From assembly GCA_948560265.1 (NCBI GenBank), contig CAOXTD010000012.1, positions 920 through 43,660 on the forward strand: 42,741 bases of DNA, given 5' to 3'. The DNA comes from an uncultured Clostridia bacterium. GTDB lineage: Bacteria; Bacillota; Clostridia; TANB77; CAG-508. Below are positions 1-7,989 of this stretch, piece after piece (the stretch's first letter is position 1; every line of letters starts with the position of its first letter). Below the pieces are notes generated by a model that saw nothing but the letters and a program-made list of their open reading frames with translations, searched no databases and was not told the DNA's origin. Position numbers and translations under genes: made by a program.

Positions 1-147
1 AATATTTCTTCTCTATCATTTATTAGTAATATTGGTAGAGTTTATAATATTTATGATTTATATAAAGAAATTTACAAAAATGAATTAAATGGAGATGAGT
101 TAGGAATGGGACTTTCCTCTTCTGGATTCAGTTCTAATTTTCGTTAA
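1..147 (+). CDS. C-terminal end of an unidentified protein (partial)
   Basis: An open frame enters from the left edge in frame 1 and ends at TAA (145-147), giving the last 48 residues of a protein whose start lies outside the window. The tail has a hydrophobic/Tyr-rich stretch (NIGRVYNIYDLYKEIYKNEL) and a Ser/Gly-rich end (GLSSSGFSSNFR). No domain can be assigned. It lies 68 bases upstream of the GH57 gene on the same strand, so the two could be co-transcribed. In other Clostridia this GH57 type often follows a DUF4912 gene, but nothing visible here proves that identity. Confidence 0.5.
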   Translation, partial: NISSLSFISNIGRVYNIYDLYKEIYKNELNGDELGMGLSSSGFSSNFR

Positions 148-215
148 CATATCATTTAGTTCCACTGTAATTATACTTGCTTAGGACTAAAAAAAGATAA
201 AAAGGAGAAACAGTA

Positions 216-1850
216 ATGACATCCAAAAAAGGTTATGTAAGTTTTGTTTTACATGCACATTTGCCTTTTATCCATCACCCTGAAAGTGATGATTACTTAG
301 AGGAAGAATGGTTATTTGAAGCTATTTCAGAAACCTATATTCCTCTGCTTATAAACTTTCAAAAATTAGAGGAGGAAAAAGTTGACTTTCGTGTTACTAT
401 GTCAATGACGCCCCCTCTTTTAAATATGCTTGATAATCAGTTATTACAAGAAAAATATATTAAGTACCTCAATACTCATATTGAACTTGCACAAAAAGAA
501 ATTGTAAGAACAAAAGGAAATGATAAAGAAAACGAGCTTGCTCATTATTATTTTAATCGTTATTCTAATGATTTACACTTATTTCAAGATATTTATCATT
601 GTAATCTAATTAATGGTTTTAAGCATTTTCAAGACATTGGCGTATTAGAAATCATTACTTGTGGAGCTACTCATGGTTACTTTCCTATTTTATACGTTAA
701 TGAAAAAACAATTAGAGCTCAAATTGCAGTTGGTGTACAAACCTATGAAAAATATTTTGGAAGAAAACCTCGTGGTATTTGGCTTCCTGAATGTGGCTAT
801 GTTCCTGAATCTGATAAATATTTAAAAGAATTCGGTATTGAATATATTATTACAGAATCTCATGGTATTTTATATGCAGACCCTACTCCTATTTATGGTA
901 CTTTTGCACCTATTGTTTCTCCTGAAGGAATAATCGCTTTCGGGCGTGACATTGAGTCTTCTAGACAAGTTTGGAGCTCTATTAATGGTTATCCTGGTGA
1001 TGTTAATTACCGTGAATTCTATCGCGATATTGGCTACGATGCTCCTTATGATTATATCAAACCATACATTGCTTGTAATGGTGTCCGTGTTAATACTGGT
1101 ATTAAGTATTATCGTATTACAGGAAAAAGCTGTCCTAAAGATTATTATAATGTACAATGGGCACAAGATACAATTAATAAGCAAACTGGCCATTTCTTTG
1201 ATAGCAGAGTAACACAAATTAATACTTTAGCTTCACTTACTACTAATCCTCCCATCATTCTTTGTCCTTATGATGCAGAACTTTTTGGGCATTGGTGGTA
1301 TGAAGGTCCCAATTGGTTATATACTTTATTTAAGAAAATTTATTATGATAAAAGTAATTTTAGTTTAATTACACCTAGTGAATATATTGATAAATATCCT
1401 ATGATGCAAATTTCTACTCCTTGCCGCTCTAGTTGGGGGGCAAATGGTTATAGTGAAGTATGGCTTAATCAAACTAATGATTATGCACATAAGCATCTTC
1501 ATGAAACTGGTGATAGAATGGTACAATTAGCACAAAAATTTAGCAACTTAGAAAATGAAAATCCTGAAACACCAAAGCTAAAAAAAGAAAGGGCAATTAA
1601 AATTCGTGCTTTAAATCAATGTGCTAGGGAATTATTACTCCTTCAGAGTAGTGATTGGCTATTTATTATTACTAATGGAACTATGGTGGATTATGCTAAA
1701 AAAAGAATTAAAGATCATGTTGGTAGATTTACGAGATTGTATCATGCTTTAATGAATAACGAATTTGATAAAGATTTTATTACATTCTTAGAAGACATTG
1801 AGGAAAAAGATTGTATTTTTCCTGAAATTGATTATATGATTTATTGTTAA
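216..1850 (+). CDS. GH57 family 1,4-alpha-glucan branching enzyme (DUF1957 type)
   Basis: A 544-residue protein of the usual length for GH57 branching enzymes, which cut alpha-1,4-glucan and rejoin it as alpha-1,6 branches in glycogen-like polymers. The conserved GH57 regions are visible: HAHLPF near residue 13, WLPECGY with the presumed nucleophile Glu192, and PYDAELFGHWW with the presumed acid/base Asp353. A C-terminal helical region (residues 420-540) fits the DUF1957 extension. There is no signal peptide, so it is cytoplasmic. ATG 216 is preceded by AAGGAG. A hairpin terminator follows the stop directly, so this is the last gene of its transcript. No other glycogen genes are in the window. 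The family is clear; branching rather than amylase activity is inferred from the family. Confidence 0.9.
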   Translation: MTSKKGYVSFVLHAHLPFIHHPESDDYLEEEWLFEAISETYIPLLINFQKLEEEKVDFRVTMSMTPPLLNMLDNQLLQEKYIKYLNTHIELAQKEIVRTKGNDKENELAHYYFNRYSNDLHLFQDIYHCNLINGFKHFQDIGVLEIITCGATHGYFPILYVNEKTIRAQIAVGVQTYEKYFGRKPRGIWLPECGYVPESDKYLKEFGIEYIITESHGILYADPTPIYGTFAPIVSPEGIIAFGRDIESSRQVWSSINGYPGDVNYREFYRDIGYDAPYDYIKPYIACNGVRVNTGIKYYRITGKSCPKDYYNVQWAQDTINKQTGHFFDSRVTQINTLASLTTNPPIILCPYDAELFGHWWYEGPNWLYTLFKKIYYDKSNFSLITPSEYIDKYPMMQISTPCRSSWGANGYSEVWLNQTNDYAHKHLHETGDRMVQLAQKFSNLENENPETPKLKKERAIKIRALNQCARELLLLQSSDWLFIITNGTMVDYAKKRIKDHVGRFTRLYHALMNNEFDKDFITFLEDIEEKDCIFPEIDYMIYC

Positions 1851-1860
1851 AGATAAAAGT

Positions 1861-1898
1861 AGAACCATTTATGCTGTGAAATAAGTGGTTCTATTTTT
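1861..1898 (+). terminator. Rho-independent terminator after the GH57 gene
   Basis: A 12-bp stem (AGAACCATTTAT at 1861-1872 with ATAAGTGGTTCT at 1881-1892, one G-U pair) has an 8-base loop and is followed by ATTTTT. It lies 10 bases after the GH57 stop. Confidence 0.85.
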
Positions 1899-1900
1899 AT

Positions 1901-1996
1901 CTATTTTATTATTTGTTCTTTGCTTACTCCTGTTATTTCAATAATCGTTTCTATGTCTATCTTTTCAAAAATTCTTAATACCTCTTTCAAGTAATT
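1901..1996 (-). pseudogene. C-terminal remnant of an Rpn-type PD-(D/E)XK nuclease/transposase-like protein
   Basis: On the minus strand, 31 codons end at TAG (1901-1903) and read NYLKEVLRIFEKID then IETIIEITGVSKEQIIK. The closing pattern D-I-E-x-I-I-E-I-T-G-[VL]-S-K-E is typical of the extreme C-terminus of Rpn/PD-(D/E)XK transposase-like proteins, which are common and often fragmented in Clostridia. An in-frame stop lies just upstream (1997-1999), there is no start codon, and no remainder is recognisable in the neighbouring 240 bases. I therefore call it a decayed fragment. The assignment rests on tail similarity recalled from the family. Confidence 0.5.
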
Positions 1997-2075
1997 TTAT
2001 TCAATTTAATTTTGTTTTTGGAAATTTGTTAGAATTTCTTTGACGTAAATATATTTGAATTTATGAAATAAAAAT

Positions 2076-2126
2076 GATGTATGTTCCCTTTTTTGTAAGA
2101 AAATGCTTGCCTTTAGAACATACATC
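2076..2126. repeat. Inverted repeat in the gap between GH57 and the pilin-like pseudogene
   Basis: GATGTATGTTC (2076-2086) and GAACATACATC (2116-2126) form a perfect 11-bp stem with a 29-base loop. Together with the nuclease remnant and a small GTCGA/TCGAC hairpin (2166-2181) it is all I see in the gene-free stretch 1899-2235, which otherwise reads as decayed intergenic DNA. It could be an old element end or an RNA hairpin; no T-run follows on either side. Confidence 0.4.
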
Positions 2127-2235
2127 TATATTAATACATATTTTATTGTTTTTCAAGAGAAATCCGTCGACCTTTTTCGACAAATTGAAGCTCTTATATA
2201 TTTTTCAAATCACATGAAAAAAATTTTTAAATTTT

Positions 2236-3253
2236 CTATATGCAAAATCCTGGAGCTACGCCACCAGCACTTCCTGAGTAGTAGTCACCATATCCGTAAC
2301 CGCCAGTGGTGATATATTCAAAGTGAGTACTGTAAGCATAAAGAGGTGAGCGAAGCCACCATGTATATATACCACCGTCGTTATACTTAACACGGTTCGC
2401 GCTCGAAGAGTTCCATTCCTCTGTTGCGTTATTTTTGTAATATAAATATTGTTCTCCTTCTTTGGTTATGGCATATCCTCTTGTATCTCCTCCATTATAT
2501 CCATCTTTTAATACTTCACTTGCCGATAATAACCATAAGTAATCATTACATGTTGCTACACTACTTGCATCGTTGTATGTTTTAATATATTCTTTCTTTA
2601 CTTGTTTTAGATAACTATTATTACTTAATTTGCCTCTTCCATCTGTACCTTCTAAGAATGTTCTCATCTCCGTCGCTGCCCAACCATTCTCATTTGTTGA
2701 AGTTTCCGCATCTACTCCGTTCATATTATGTGTTCCTAGGCAATCGTAAAATTCAAAACTAATACTCGCTTTTGTGTGATTGCCCCCATATACTGTTTGA
2801 TCCACTAAATCGTCATGTTTAAATCCTAATATTCTTGCTCTTTTTGCTTCTCCGTTATATTCTACTTCAAAGATATCTCCTACCTTGATATCATAGCTTT
2901 CTCCCTTTTCTGTTGTTCCTGTTGCTTGTGTTGAATCACTTGTAATGTTACTGTCATTTGCTATTGCTTTTGCAATTCTATCTATTTTTGCCCATGGATT
3001 TTCTGGTACTTCTGGCGTTGGCGTATTAGTTCCATTTGTATATTCATTTATCATATTATCTATGTTATTCATATACTCTTGCTCATTTTTAATTGCTTCT
3101 TCTGTCTTATTCTTTGCCTCTTGTGCTTTTTTAAAAATGCTATTATCTCCCATGGTATACATGATTGTTATACCTGCTAAAATTAATAGCACTACTATTG
3201 TTACTACTAGTGCTACTAATGTTATACCGCTTATTTTCTACATTCTTTTTCAT
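2236..3253 (-). pseudogene. Frameshifted type IV pseudopilin-like protein with a DUF6273-type C-terminal domain
   Basis: An excellent ribosome-binding site (AAGGAGGAAAC) precedes ATG 3251-3253, which opens MKKNVENK. The type IV prepilin hydrophobic segment GITLVALVVTIVVLLILAGI sits in the +1 frame, so one extra base near 3228-3230 breaks the gene. Without it the product would be MKKNVENKGITLVALVV and so on, a perfect class III/IV signal and N-helix. The intact part runs about 318 codons to TAG at 2236. A short Lys/Glu-rich helix is followed by a Pro-rich linker (TNTPTPEVPENP) and a domain with the WWLRSP and GGVAPGFCI signatures of DUF6273, a C-type-lectin-like fold. It would normally be a surface or pilus-tip protein. 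It is either a genuine pseudogene or carries a sequencing error. Confidence 0.75.
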
Positions 3254-3270
3254 TTGTTTCCTCCTTCTTA

Positions 3271-3301
3271 TGTCAGTTAAAAATACGTCCCCAAACTGAC
3301 A
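3271..3301 (-). repeat. 31-bp interspersed repeat, short form, copy 1
   Basis: On the minus strand it reads TGTCAGTTTGGGGACGT, then five T/A bases, then AACTGACA. It matches the first 31 bases of the 57-bp repeats found elsewhere in the window. Its ends can pair (TGTCAGTT/AACTGACA). It lies directly upstream of the ribosome-binding site of the pilin-like pseudogene. Confidence 0.75.
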
Positions 3302-3390
3302 TCCTTTTCTTTAGTGTTTACTACTTTTTGAATTTTATTTATTTCCAATATTTTTTTGTTTCTATCAACACAATTTACTTATATATATAT

Positions 3391-3420
3391 ATATTATCAA
3401 TACATGTCATAAAAAGTCAA
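3391..3420 (-). promoter_or_regulatory. Candidate sigma-A promoter for the pilin-like pseudogene
   Basis: On the minus strand TTGACT (3415-3420) and TAATAT (3391-3396) are separated by 18 bases, about 140 bases upstream of the start codon. The spacer runs into a (TA)n tract at 3379-3394. Nothing else is evident between the pseudogene and the glycosyltransferase terminator. Confidence 0.5.
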
Positions 3421-3452
3421 TATTTTTTCACATTTTTTTGTCAACATTCCAA

Positions 3453-3486
3453 GAGAAAAGCACTTGCAATTAATTATGCAGGTGCC
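3453..3486 (-). terminator. Terminator after the GT2 glycosyltransferase
   Basis: On the minus strand GCACCTGCA and TGCAAGTGC form a 9-bp stem (3477-3485 with 3460-3468) followed by TTTTCTC. It begins 12 bases after the glycosyltransferase stop. Confidence 0.75.
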
Positions 3487-3497
3487 CTATTTTTATT

Positions 3498-4469
3498 CTA
3501 TTTATTTAAATCCCTATTTGTTTCTTTTTCTTCATTATATCTATCAATAAAGTATAATGGTCTGTGTTTTGTCTCATTAAATGCTCGTCCTAAATACTCC
3601 CCTATTACTCCCAAAAAGATTAGTTGTATTCCTCCTAAGAATAAAATCACTACCATAGTTGAAGCATATCCTGGAACATCCACACCAGTTGCAATAGTTT
3701 TAATAATAATAAATATCATATAAATAAATCCGACTAAAGATACCAAAACCCCTAGTAGTGCTGCCCATCTTAGTGGTGATGTAGTAAATGATGTAATACC
3801 ATCAATTGATAAGTTAATTAAATTCCTGTAATTCCATTTTGTTTGTCCTGCTGCTCTTGGATCTCTAGCATATAGAATTTCTTTTTTATTATATCCTATC
3901 CAACTAAATAATCCTTTTGTATAGCGCTGTGTTTCTCTAATTGACTTTAATGCTTCTATACAACGTCTATCTAATAAACGAAAATCTCCAGTATCTTTTT
4001 GAATTTCAATTCTAGTAAAAGCTTGTAATACTTTATAATACATTTTAGAAGTAAATTTTTTAAGCCATGTTTCTCCATCTCTTGATTTTCTTTTTGCATA
4101 AACATCATCATAGCCTTCTTCCCAATATTTTAACATCTCAGGAATTAACTCTGGTGGATCCTGTAAATCGGCATCAATAATAACTACACAATCTCCTTTG
4201 CAATAGTCTAATCCTGCTATCATTGCAGTTTCTTTTCCATAATTTCTAGATAAATTCAAATAACAAACTCTTTTGTCTTTTTCTCTTAATTCTTGCATAA
4301 TTTGAAATGTTTTATCTTTACTTCCGTCATTTACTAATAATACTTCAAAGTCATATCCTTCATTTTCATCCATTAATTTTTGTAATCTATCATATAGCAT
4401 ATTTAAAACTTCTTCTTCATTATATGCTGGCACCAATATTGTAACTAATTTCTTCTTATTTTCGTCCAT
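3498..4469 (-). CDS. GT2 family glycosyltransferase, bactoprenol/dolichol-phosphate type (GtrB/CsbB-like)
   Basis: 323 residues, a normal length for the GtrB/CsbB/YkcC group that moves a sugar from a nucleotide donor to undecaprenyl phosphate at the inner membrane face. The N-terminal GT-A fold shows VPAYNEEE (14-20) and the metal-binding DAD at 99-101 in DADLQDPPE. Two membrane helices follow at about 228-256 and 264-292, with GEYLGR at the end of the second. The start follows an AGGAGG site. The gene stands alone, with its own candidate promoter (4502-4530) and terminator. The partner flippase and final transferase usually found with gtrB are not next to it, so the acceptor (teichoic acid, lipid or protein) cannot be inferred. 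Confidence 0.85.
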   Translation of the reverse strand: MDENKKKLVTILVPAYNEEEVLNMLYDRLQKLMDENEGYDFEVLLVNDGSKDKTFQIMQELREKDKRVCYLNLSRNYGKETAMIAGLDYCKGDCVVIIDADLQDPPELIPEMLKYWEEGYDDVYAKRKSRDGETWLKKFTSKMYYKVLQAFTRIEIQKDTGDFRLLDRRCIEALKSIRETQRYTKGLFSWIGYNKKEILYARDPRAAGQTKWNYRNLINLSIDGITSFTTSPLRWAALLGVLVSLVGFIYMIFIIIKTIATGVDVPGYASTMVVILFLGGIQLIFLGVIGEYLGRAFNETKHRPLYFIDRYNEEKETNRDLNK

Positions 4470-4501
4470 AGTTCCTCCTTAATATTAGTTTTAATGCTAT
4501 A

Positions 4502-4530
4502 GTTATATCATACTTTTTCAAGTTTGTAAA
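4502..4530 (-). promoter_or_regulatory. Candidate promoter for the GT2 gene
   Basis: On the minus strand TTTACA (4525-4530) and TATAAC (4502-4507) have a 17-base spacer, about 30 bases upstream of the glycosyltransferase start. Confidence 0.45.
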
Positions 4531-4552
4531 TGGAACTGTTCTGTTTTACACT

Positions 4553-5422
4553 CTATTCGATCTTCGCATGATTTAATAAACGATATGTTCTACAGATATT
4601 ACAGTCTTTACACACTGATACTCTACCTTCAAATATTTGCTTTATTGTCTCTATAAATTCATCTTCTATATCAATAACATGCATTTCTACTTTAGCTGGT
4701 AATAAAGTTAATAAGGTATTAAGTGCAAAGTCATTAGAAGAAAAAGAAATATCTGATAAATATTTGCTATTTAAAATATTTTCTGAAACAGATACTATAT
4801 TTTTATCCGCATCTAATAGTATAGATTCTCCATTAATATAAATTAAATGTAAAATTTCACATTCTGCTGGCTTAGAATCTATATAAATTTTCAGTAAATT
4901 AATAAATTCATTATATTCTTTTTCAATGATAAACTGATTTACAGCAGTATCTACAATATTATCTAAATAACTTATATATTCTTTTAACCTAAAATTAACA
5001 AAACCGTCTAATATCATAGATTTATTTTCTTGTATGAAAGATACCAATGATTTCTGTATCATTTGTTTTCTATTTATATTCTTTCTATTTTCTTCTACTT
5101 CCATGTAATCATTTTCTATGGTATTCATGCAATTATTACATATTTGTATTCTTTCATATTCGTCAAAATAAAAATAATTGTAATTTAATATTTGATAAAT
5201 TAGCTTTTCTTCATAAAATTCTAAAATTACTTCTGTTATTAATTCACTTAAAAAATAGGAGAAACTCTCTTCGTCTTTTCCTTCATAATGAATAATGACA
5301 TTTTGATAAATCTTAAATTCGTTTTTTGAATAAGTTAAATCTTCAAAATCTATTTCTTTTGTTCTACTTAGTAGATAATCTAAAATATCTTCATTATTTG
5401 TTTTAATGCAAAAAGATTTCAT
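4553..5422 (-). CDS. ytxC: YtxC-like putative sporulation protein
   Basis: 289 residues, acidic, mostly helical and without a signal peptide or membrane segment. Length, overall pattern and the C-terminal Cys cluster (FEGRVSVCKDCNICR near residues 268-282) fit the YtxC family, which is known in endospore-forming Firmicutes but has no established biochemical role. Two further Cys residues (ICNNCMN, near 94-98) could bind metal together with the C-terminal ones; that is inference. The gene is separated from its neighbours by 80-90 bases on each side and may be transcribed alone or with the rhodanese gene upstream. Confidence 0.65.
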   Translation of the reverse strand: MKSFCIKTNNEDILDYLLSRTKEIDFEDLTYSKNEFKIYQNVIIHYEGKDEESFSYFLSELITEVILEFYEEKLIYQILNYNYFYFDEYERIQICNNCMNTIENDYMEVEENRKNINRKQMIQKSLVSFIQENKSMILDGFVNFRLKEYISYLDNIVDTAVNQFIIEKEYNEFINLLKIYIDSKPAECEILHLIYINGESILLDADKNIVSVSENILNSKYLSDISFSSNDFALNTLLTLLPAKVEMHVIDIEDEFIETIKQIFEGRVSVCKDCNICRTYRLLNHAKIE

Positions 5423-5506
5423 TATTCTACGTCATTTCTCCTTTCTAATATGTCTTCCATATCTTATTCTTTCCAGCTTTAATCTGTAACATGTTTTATC
5501 TTATTT

Positions 5507-5845
5507 TTAATTATTAATCTCTTCTAGTCCGCCTTTTAAGTTGTATACATCTTCATACCCCATTGTTTCTAACATTTCTTGTGCTTCTTTACTTCTACTT
5601 CCAGAAGAACAATAGGTAATAATTGTTTGTTCTTTATTAGGAATCACTTGACCTGCCTGTTTGCATATATCATATAGACAAAGAGGAATACTGCCAGAAA
5701 GATGCCCTTCTTCATATTCTTGTTTACTTCTTACATCTAATAAAATTATATTTTGATTTTGTGCCAGCATTTTTTTAGCTTGGTCATAAGTTATTTCTTT
5801 ATTACTCATACTCCTATATAAAATTTTTCTTATCCTTTCTAACAT
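5507..5845 (-). CDS. Rhodanese-like sulfurtransferase domain protein
   Basis: A single rhodanese domain of 112 residues, preferring ATG 5845 (after AAGGAAAG) over an in-frame ATG at 5905, because the region in between is the secF terminator. The domain shows LLDVRSKQEYEEGHLSGS and the active-site loop YCSSGSRS with the persulfide-accepting Cys79. Such stand-alone domains carry sulfane sulfur for tRNA thiolation, cofactor synthesis or cyanide/sulfide handling. No partner enzyme lies nearby, so the physiological acceptor is unknown. Cytoplasmic; the basic N-terminus (MLERIRKILYRS) is not a convincing signal sequence. Confidence 0.85.
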   Translation of the reverse strand: MLERIRKILYRSMSNKEITYDQAKKMLAQNQNIILLDVRSKQEYEEGHLSGSIPLCLYDICKQAGQVIPNKEQTIITYCSSGSRSKEAQEMLETMGYEDVYNLKGGLEEINN

Positions 5846-5893
5846 TTTTTCACTTTCCTTCTTTATTATTTTCAAGTATTGTTTTTTTATACA

Positions 5894-5931
5894 TAAAAAA
5901 AACAATACTCACTTTATTATATGAGTATTGT
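5894..5931 (-). terminator. Terminator of the secD-secF operon
   Basis: A perfect 10-bp stem, ACAATACTCA (5902-5911) with TGAGTATTGT (5922-5931), is followed on the minus strand by seven T residues. It begins 12 bases after the secF stop and ends the long queA-tgt-secDF gene run. Confidence 0.9.
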
Positions 5932-5942
5932 CGATTTTTTGT

Positions 5943-6593
5943 TTATTTATTTTCTTCTTGATAAGTAGTTAGTTTCTTTTCTTGTCTTGCAGTAATAACT
6001 GTAATAACAATAGCATATATTGCTAATCCTATTGGTGTTACTAATCGATTAATTGGAATTCTGCAAATTGCTAAAATGCTTAAATATAGTAATTCACTAG
6101 CAGCTGCTGTCAATACATATAAAGCTAATGTTTTCCAAACTCCAATTTTTCTAAAGCGAATCATTACATAGGCTAAAACTACTATCATACTAATTGCTAT
6201 TGGTAATAAGTATGGCATTAACACACTAGATAATCTGATGTGTGGTTGATAAACTTTAGTAATATTTTCTTTTTCTAATTTTAAATCAAACTTTTCATTT
6301 AATTTATTTGTTAATTGTTCTATCTTATTATCTATTTCTTCTACTTCTTGTGAGATTGTAATAGAAAACATATCTCCGTAGTATTCTATTTGTTGCACTA
6401 TTATTCTTTCATTTCCAAACACTTCTTTTGCAACTTGTTCTATATCTTCTTTTGTATACTCATTTCCTAGGTATATGTCTAATCTTAAATTTTTACTATA
6501 CGTAATATCTGTTTTTAGTCCCATAGTAGCTATTACAATTGCTCCTGCAATAATAACACATATTAAAATCGCATAAAATACTTTTTTGTTCAT
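5943..6593 (-). CDS. secF: Short, divergent SecF-like membrane protein
   Basis: 216 residues, against about 300 for typical SecF. TM1 (residues 5-24) and a periplasmic domain (25-118) are followed by only three more membrane segments (about 121-148, 152-177, 184-203), so the last two SecF helices are missing. The periplasmic entry lacks the usual GIDFxGG; the equivalent stretch reads TDITYSKNLRL. The last helix (PINRLVTPIGLAIYAIV) aligns with SecF TM4 but lacks the conserved N-D pair used in proton coupling. The assignment rests on position directly after secD and on topology. It probably forms a complex with SecD at SecYEG. Whether it still uses proton motive force is doubtful. Confidence 0.7.
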   Translation of the reverse strand: MNKKVFYAILICVIIAGAIVIATMGLKTDITYSKNLRLDIYLGNEYTKEDIEQVAKEVFGNERIIVQQIEYYGDMFSITISQEVEEIDNKIEQLTNKLNEKFDLKLEKENITKVYQPHIRLSSVLMPYLLPIAISMIVVLAYVMIRFRKIGVWKTLALYVLTAAASELLYLSILAICRIPINRLVTPIGLAIYAIVITVITARQEKKLTTYQEENK

Positions 6594-6617
6594 TTCTTTA
6601 CCTCTTTTCTATATTTC

Positions 6618-7970
6618 TTACGCATTTTTGGTATCTACAACTAAAGTTCTTGTTATGATTAAGTTATATAAAACAATTAGTAATAGTCCCCAGAAAATTA
6701 CCATTCCAAAGCTGTAAATTGGAAGCCAACCTGCAAAACATAAAATGATTGATGTAATAGCTACAGGAATGAAAATGAATAATGTTTTAATTAAAGCTTC
6801 TTTAAATACGTGTGATGCTTCTACTACTGTTTGACTATCTTTGTGTTTGATTAAGCTTAGTAAATATACTGTAAAAATGTAGTTTAAAACAATGGCTATA
6901 ATGATTGCAATCATTCCTTCCATAGTTAACATTACATTTGCATAGCGTAACACTAGTAATAATACTGCAGTATATCCAATAAGGGCAAGACTACTTAGCA
7001 AACCGTTCTTTTTGTATTTTACAATTAAGAAAACGATTCCTATCAATAGAGCTGCTCCTATTATTGCTACAGGAATATAAAACATTTCTCTAGTGATATC
7101 TGACATAACATATCTATTTTCTGAAACGGTATAAGTAAGTGGCAATTCTCCACTATTTAATAATACTACTATATTAGAAGCTTCTTGTACATATCCATCT
7201 ATTGTATCATTATTGGTACTTACTCCTCCAATAGACATTTGAATCATTCCATTAGAAACTTCACTATCAAATGCAGTTTCTAGTAATGTTGAATCATCTA
7301 TTTTCATTTTGATTTTCTTTGAGTTGTCTTTTCCTTCTGCATCTGTTGAAGTCACATAGTTTTTAGTAATGTCTTGAAAAATTTGAGTTCCTTCTTTATT
7401 TAATTGAATGGTCAAATATACGCTAGTTCCTGTTGCGCCTGAACTGTATCTTACTTCTGCTTTTTTTATATGGCCATTGTTTAATAAAATTTCCTCGTTT
7501 TCGTTTTGTACAGTGAACTTTCCTTTAATTGCCATATATTGAGTAATTAAATCTGTATTTTCATTTTCTGGAATTTGTATATATAGTTCACCCGTTTTTT
7601 CGTTTTGTCTAATAGTATAATCTGCTGTGTGCATTAAATCTAATCTTTTTTGTATAATTTCTTTTACCTTATCATAGTTTTCTTCTGTTAAGGTATCTTC
7701 TGGGTTTACTGGCTCCTCTTTTTTGGTAGTTCCTTCTCCTTCTTTTTCTACTACTTTTCCATCTTTATCATAAATAACAGTATTTTTTGAAGTATCTACT
7801 CCTAATGTTATTAGTCTTCCCCCTGCTAAGTCCATTCCTAATTGATAATCTGGAATTATGTTTTCTACAAACTTCATTTTTTGAAGATAAATTCCTCCAA
7901 ATGAAATGAGTGAGATTAATATAATTACTAAAATAATTAATGTTACTTTTAACTTTTCTTCTACTTTCAC
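6618..7970 (-). CDS. secD: SecD-like protein translocase accessory subunit lacking the proton-relay Asp
   Basis: 450 residues: TM1 (8-29), GMDLAGG (45-51, matching the SecD GLDLxGG motif), a P1 periplasmic region (60-290) with a low-complexity EGEGTTKKEEP insert, then five membrane helices (about 296-318, 324-344, 350-374, 392-412, 418-440). SecD pulls exported proteins across the membrane using the proton gradient. The TM4 motif normally reads VDAN; here the aligned segment is IVLNYIFTVYLL, with Ile365 in place of the essential Asp. It starts 19 bases downstream of the HD hydrolase and is followed 24 bases later by secF. No yajC is visible in the cluster. Confidence 0.8.
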   Translation of the reverse strand: MKVEEKLKVTLIILVIILISLISFGGIYLQKMKFVENIIPDYQLGMDLAGGRLITLGVDTSKNTVIYDKDGKVVEKEGEGTTKKEEPVNPEDTLTEENYDKVKEIIQKRLDLMHTADYTIRQNEKTGELYIQIPENENTDLITQYMAIKGKFTVQNENEEILLNNGHIKKAEVRYSSGATGTSVYLTIQLNKEGTQIFQDITKNYVTSTDAEGKDNSKKIKMKIDDSTLLETAFDSEVSNGMIQMSIGGVSTNNDTIDGYVQEASNIVVLLNSGELPLTYTVSENRYVMSDITREMFYIPVAIIGAALLIGIVFLIVKYKKNGLLSSLALIGYTAVLLLVLRYANVMLTMEGMIAIIIAIVLNYIFTVYLLSLIKHKDSQTVVEASHVFKEALIKTLFIFIPVAITSIILCFAGWLPIYSFGMVIFWGLLLIVLYNLIITRTLVVDTKNA

Positions 7971-7989
7971 TTTTCTTTCCTCCCGTTAT

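Noticed and set aside
870..1217. 115-residue minus-strand and 88-residue plus-strand frames inside the GH57 gene
   Set aside because: Both overlap the GH57 gene, lack ribosome-binding sites, and have the composition of antisense or shifted coding sequence.
2103..2312. 69-residue plus-strand frame over the gap and the pilin-like gene end
   Set aside because: No ribosome-binding site, and half of it is antisense to the conserved DUF6273 end.
3379..3394. (TA)n tract as a phase-variable promoter
   Set aside because: Short and in an AT-rich region; the downstream gene is already frameshifted, so no evidence for switching.
3328..3723. 131-residue plus-strand frame
   Set aside because: Covers the pilin promoter region, a terminator and the antisense of the glycosyltransferase end; no domain.
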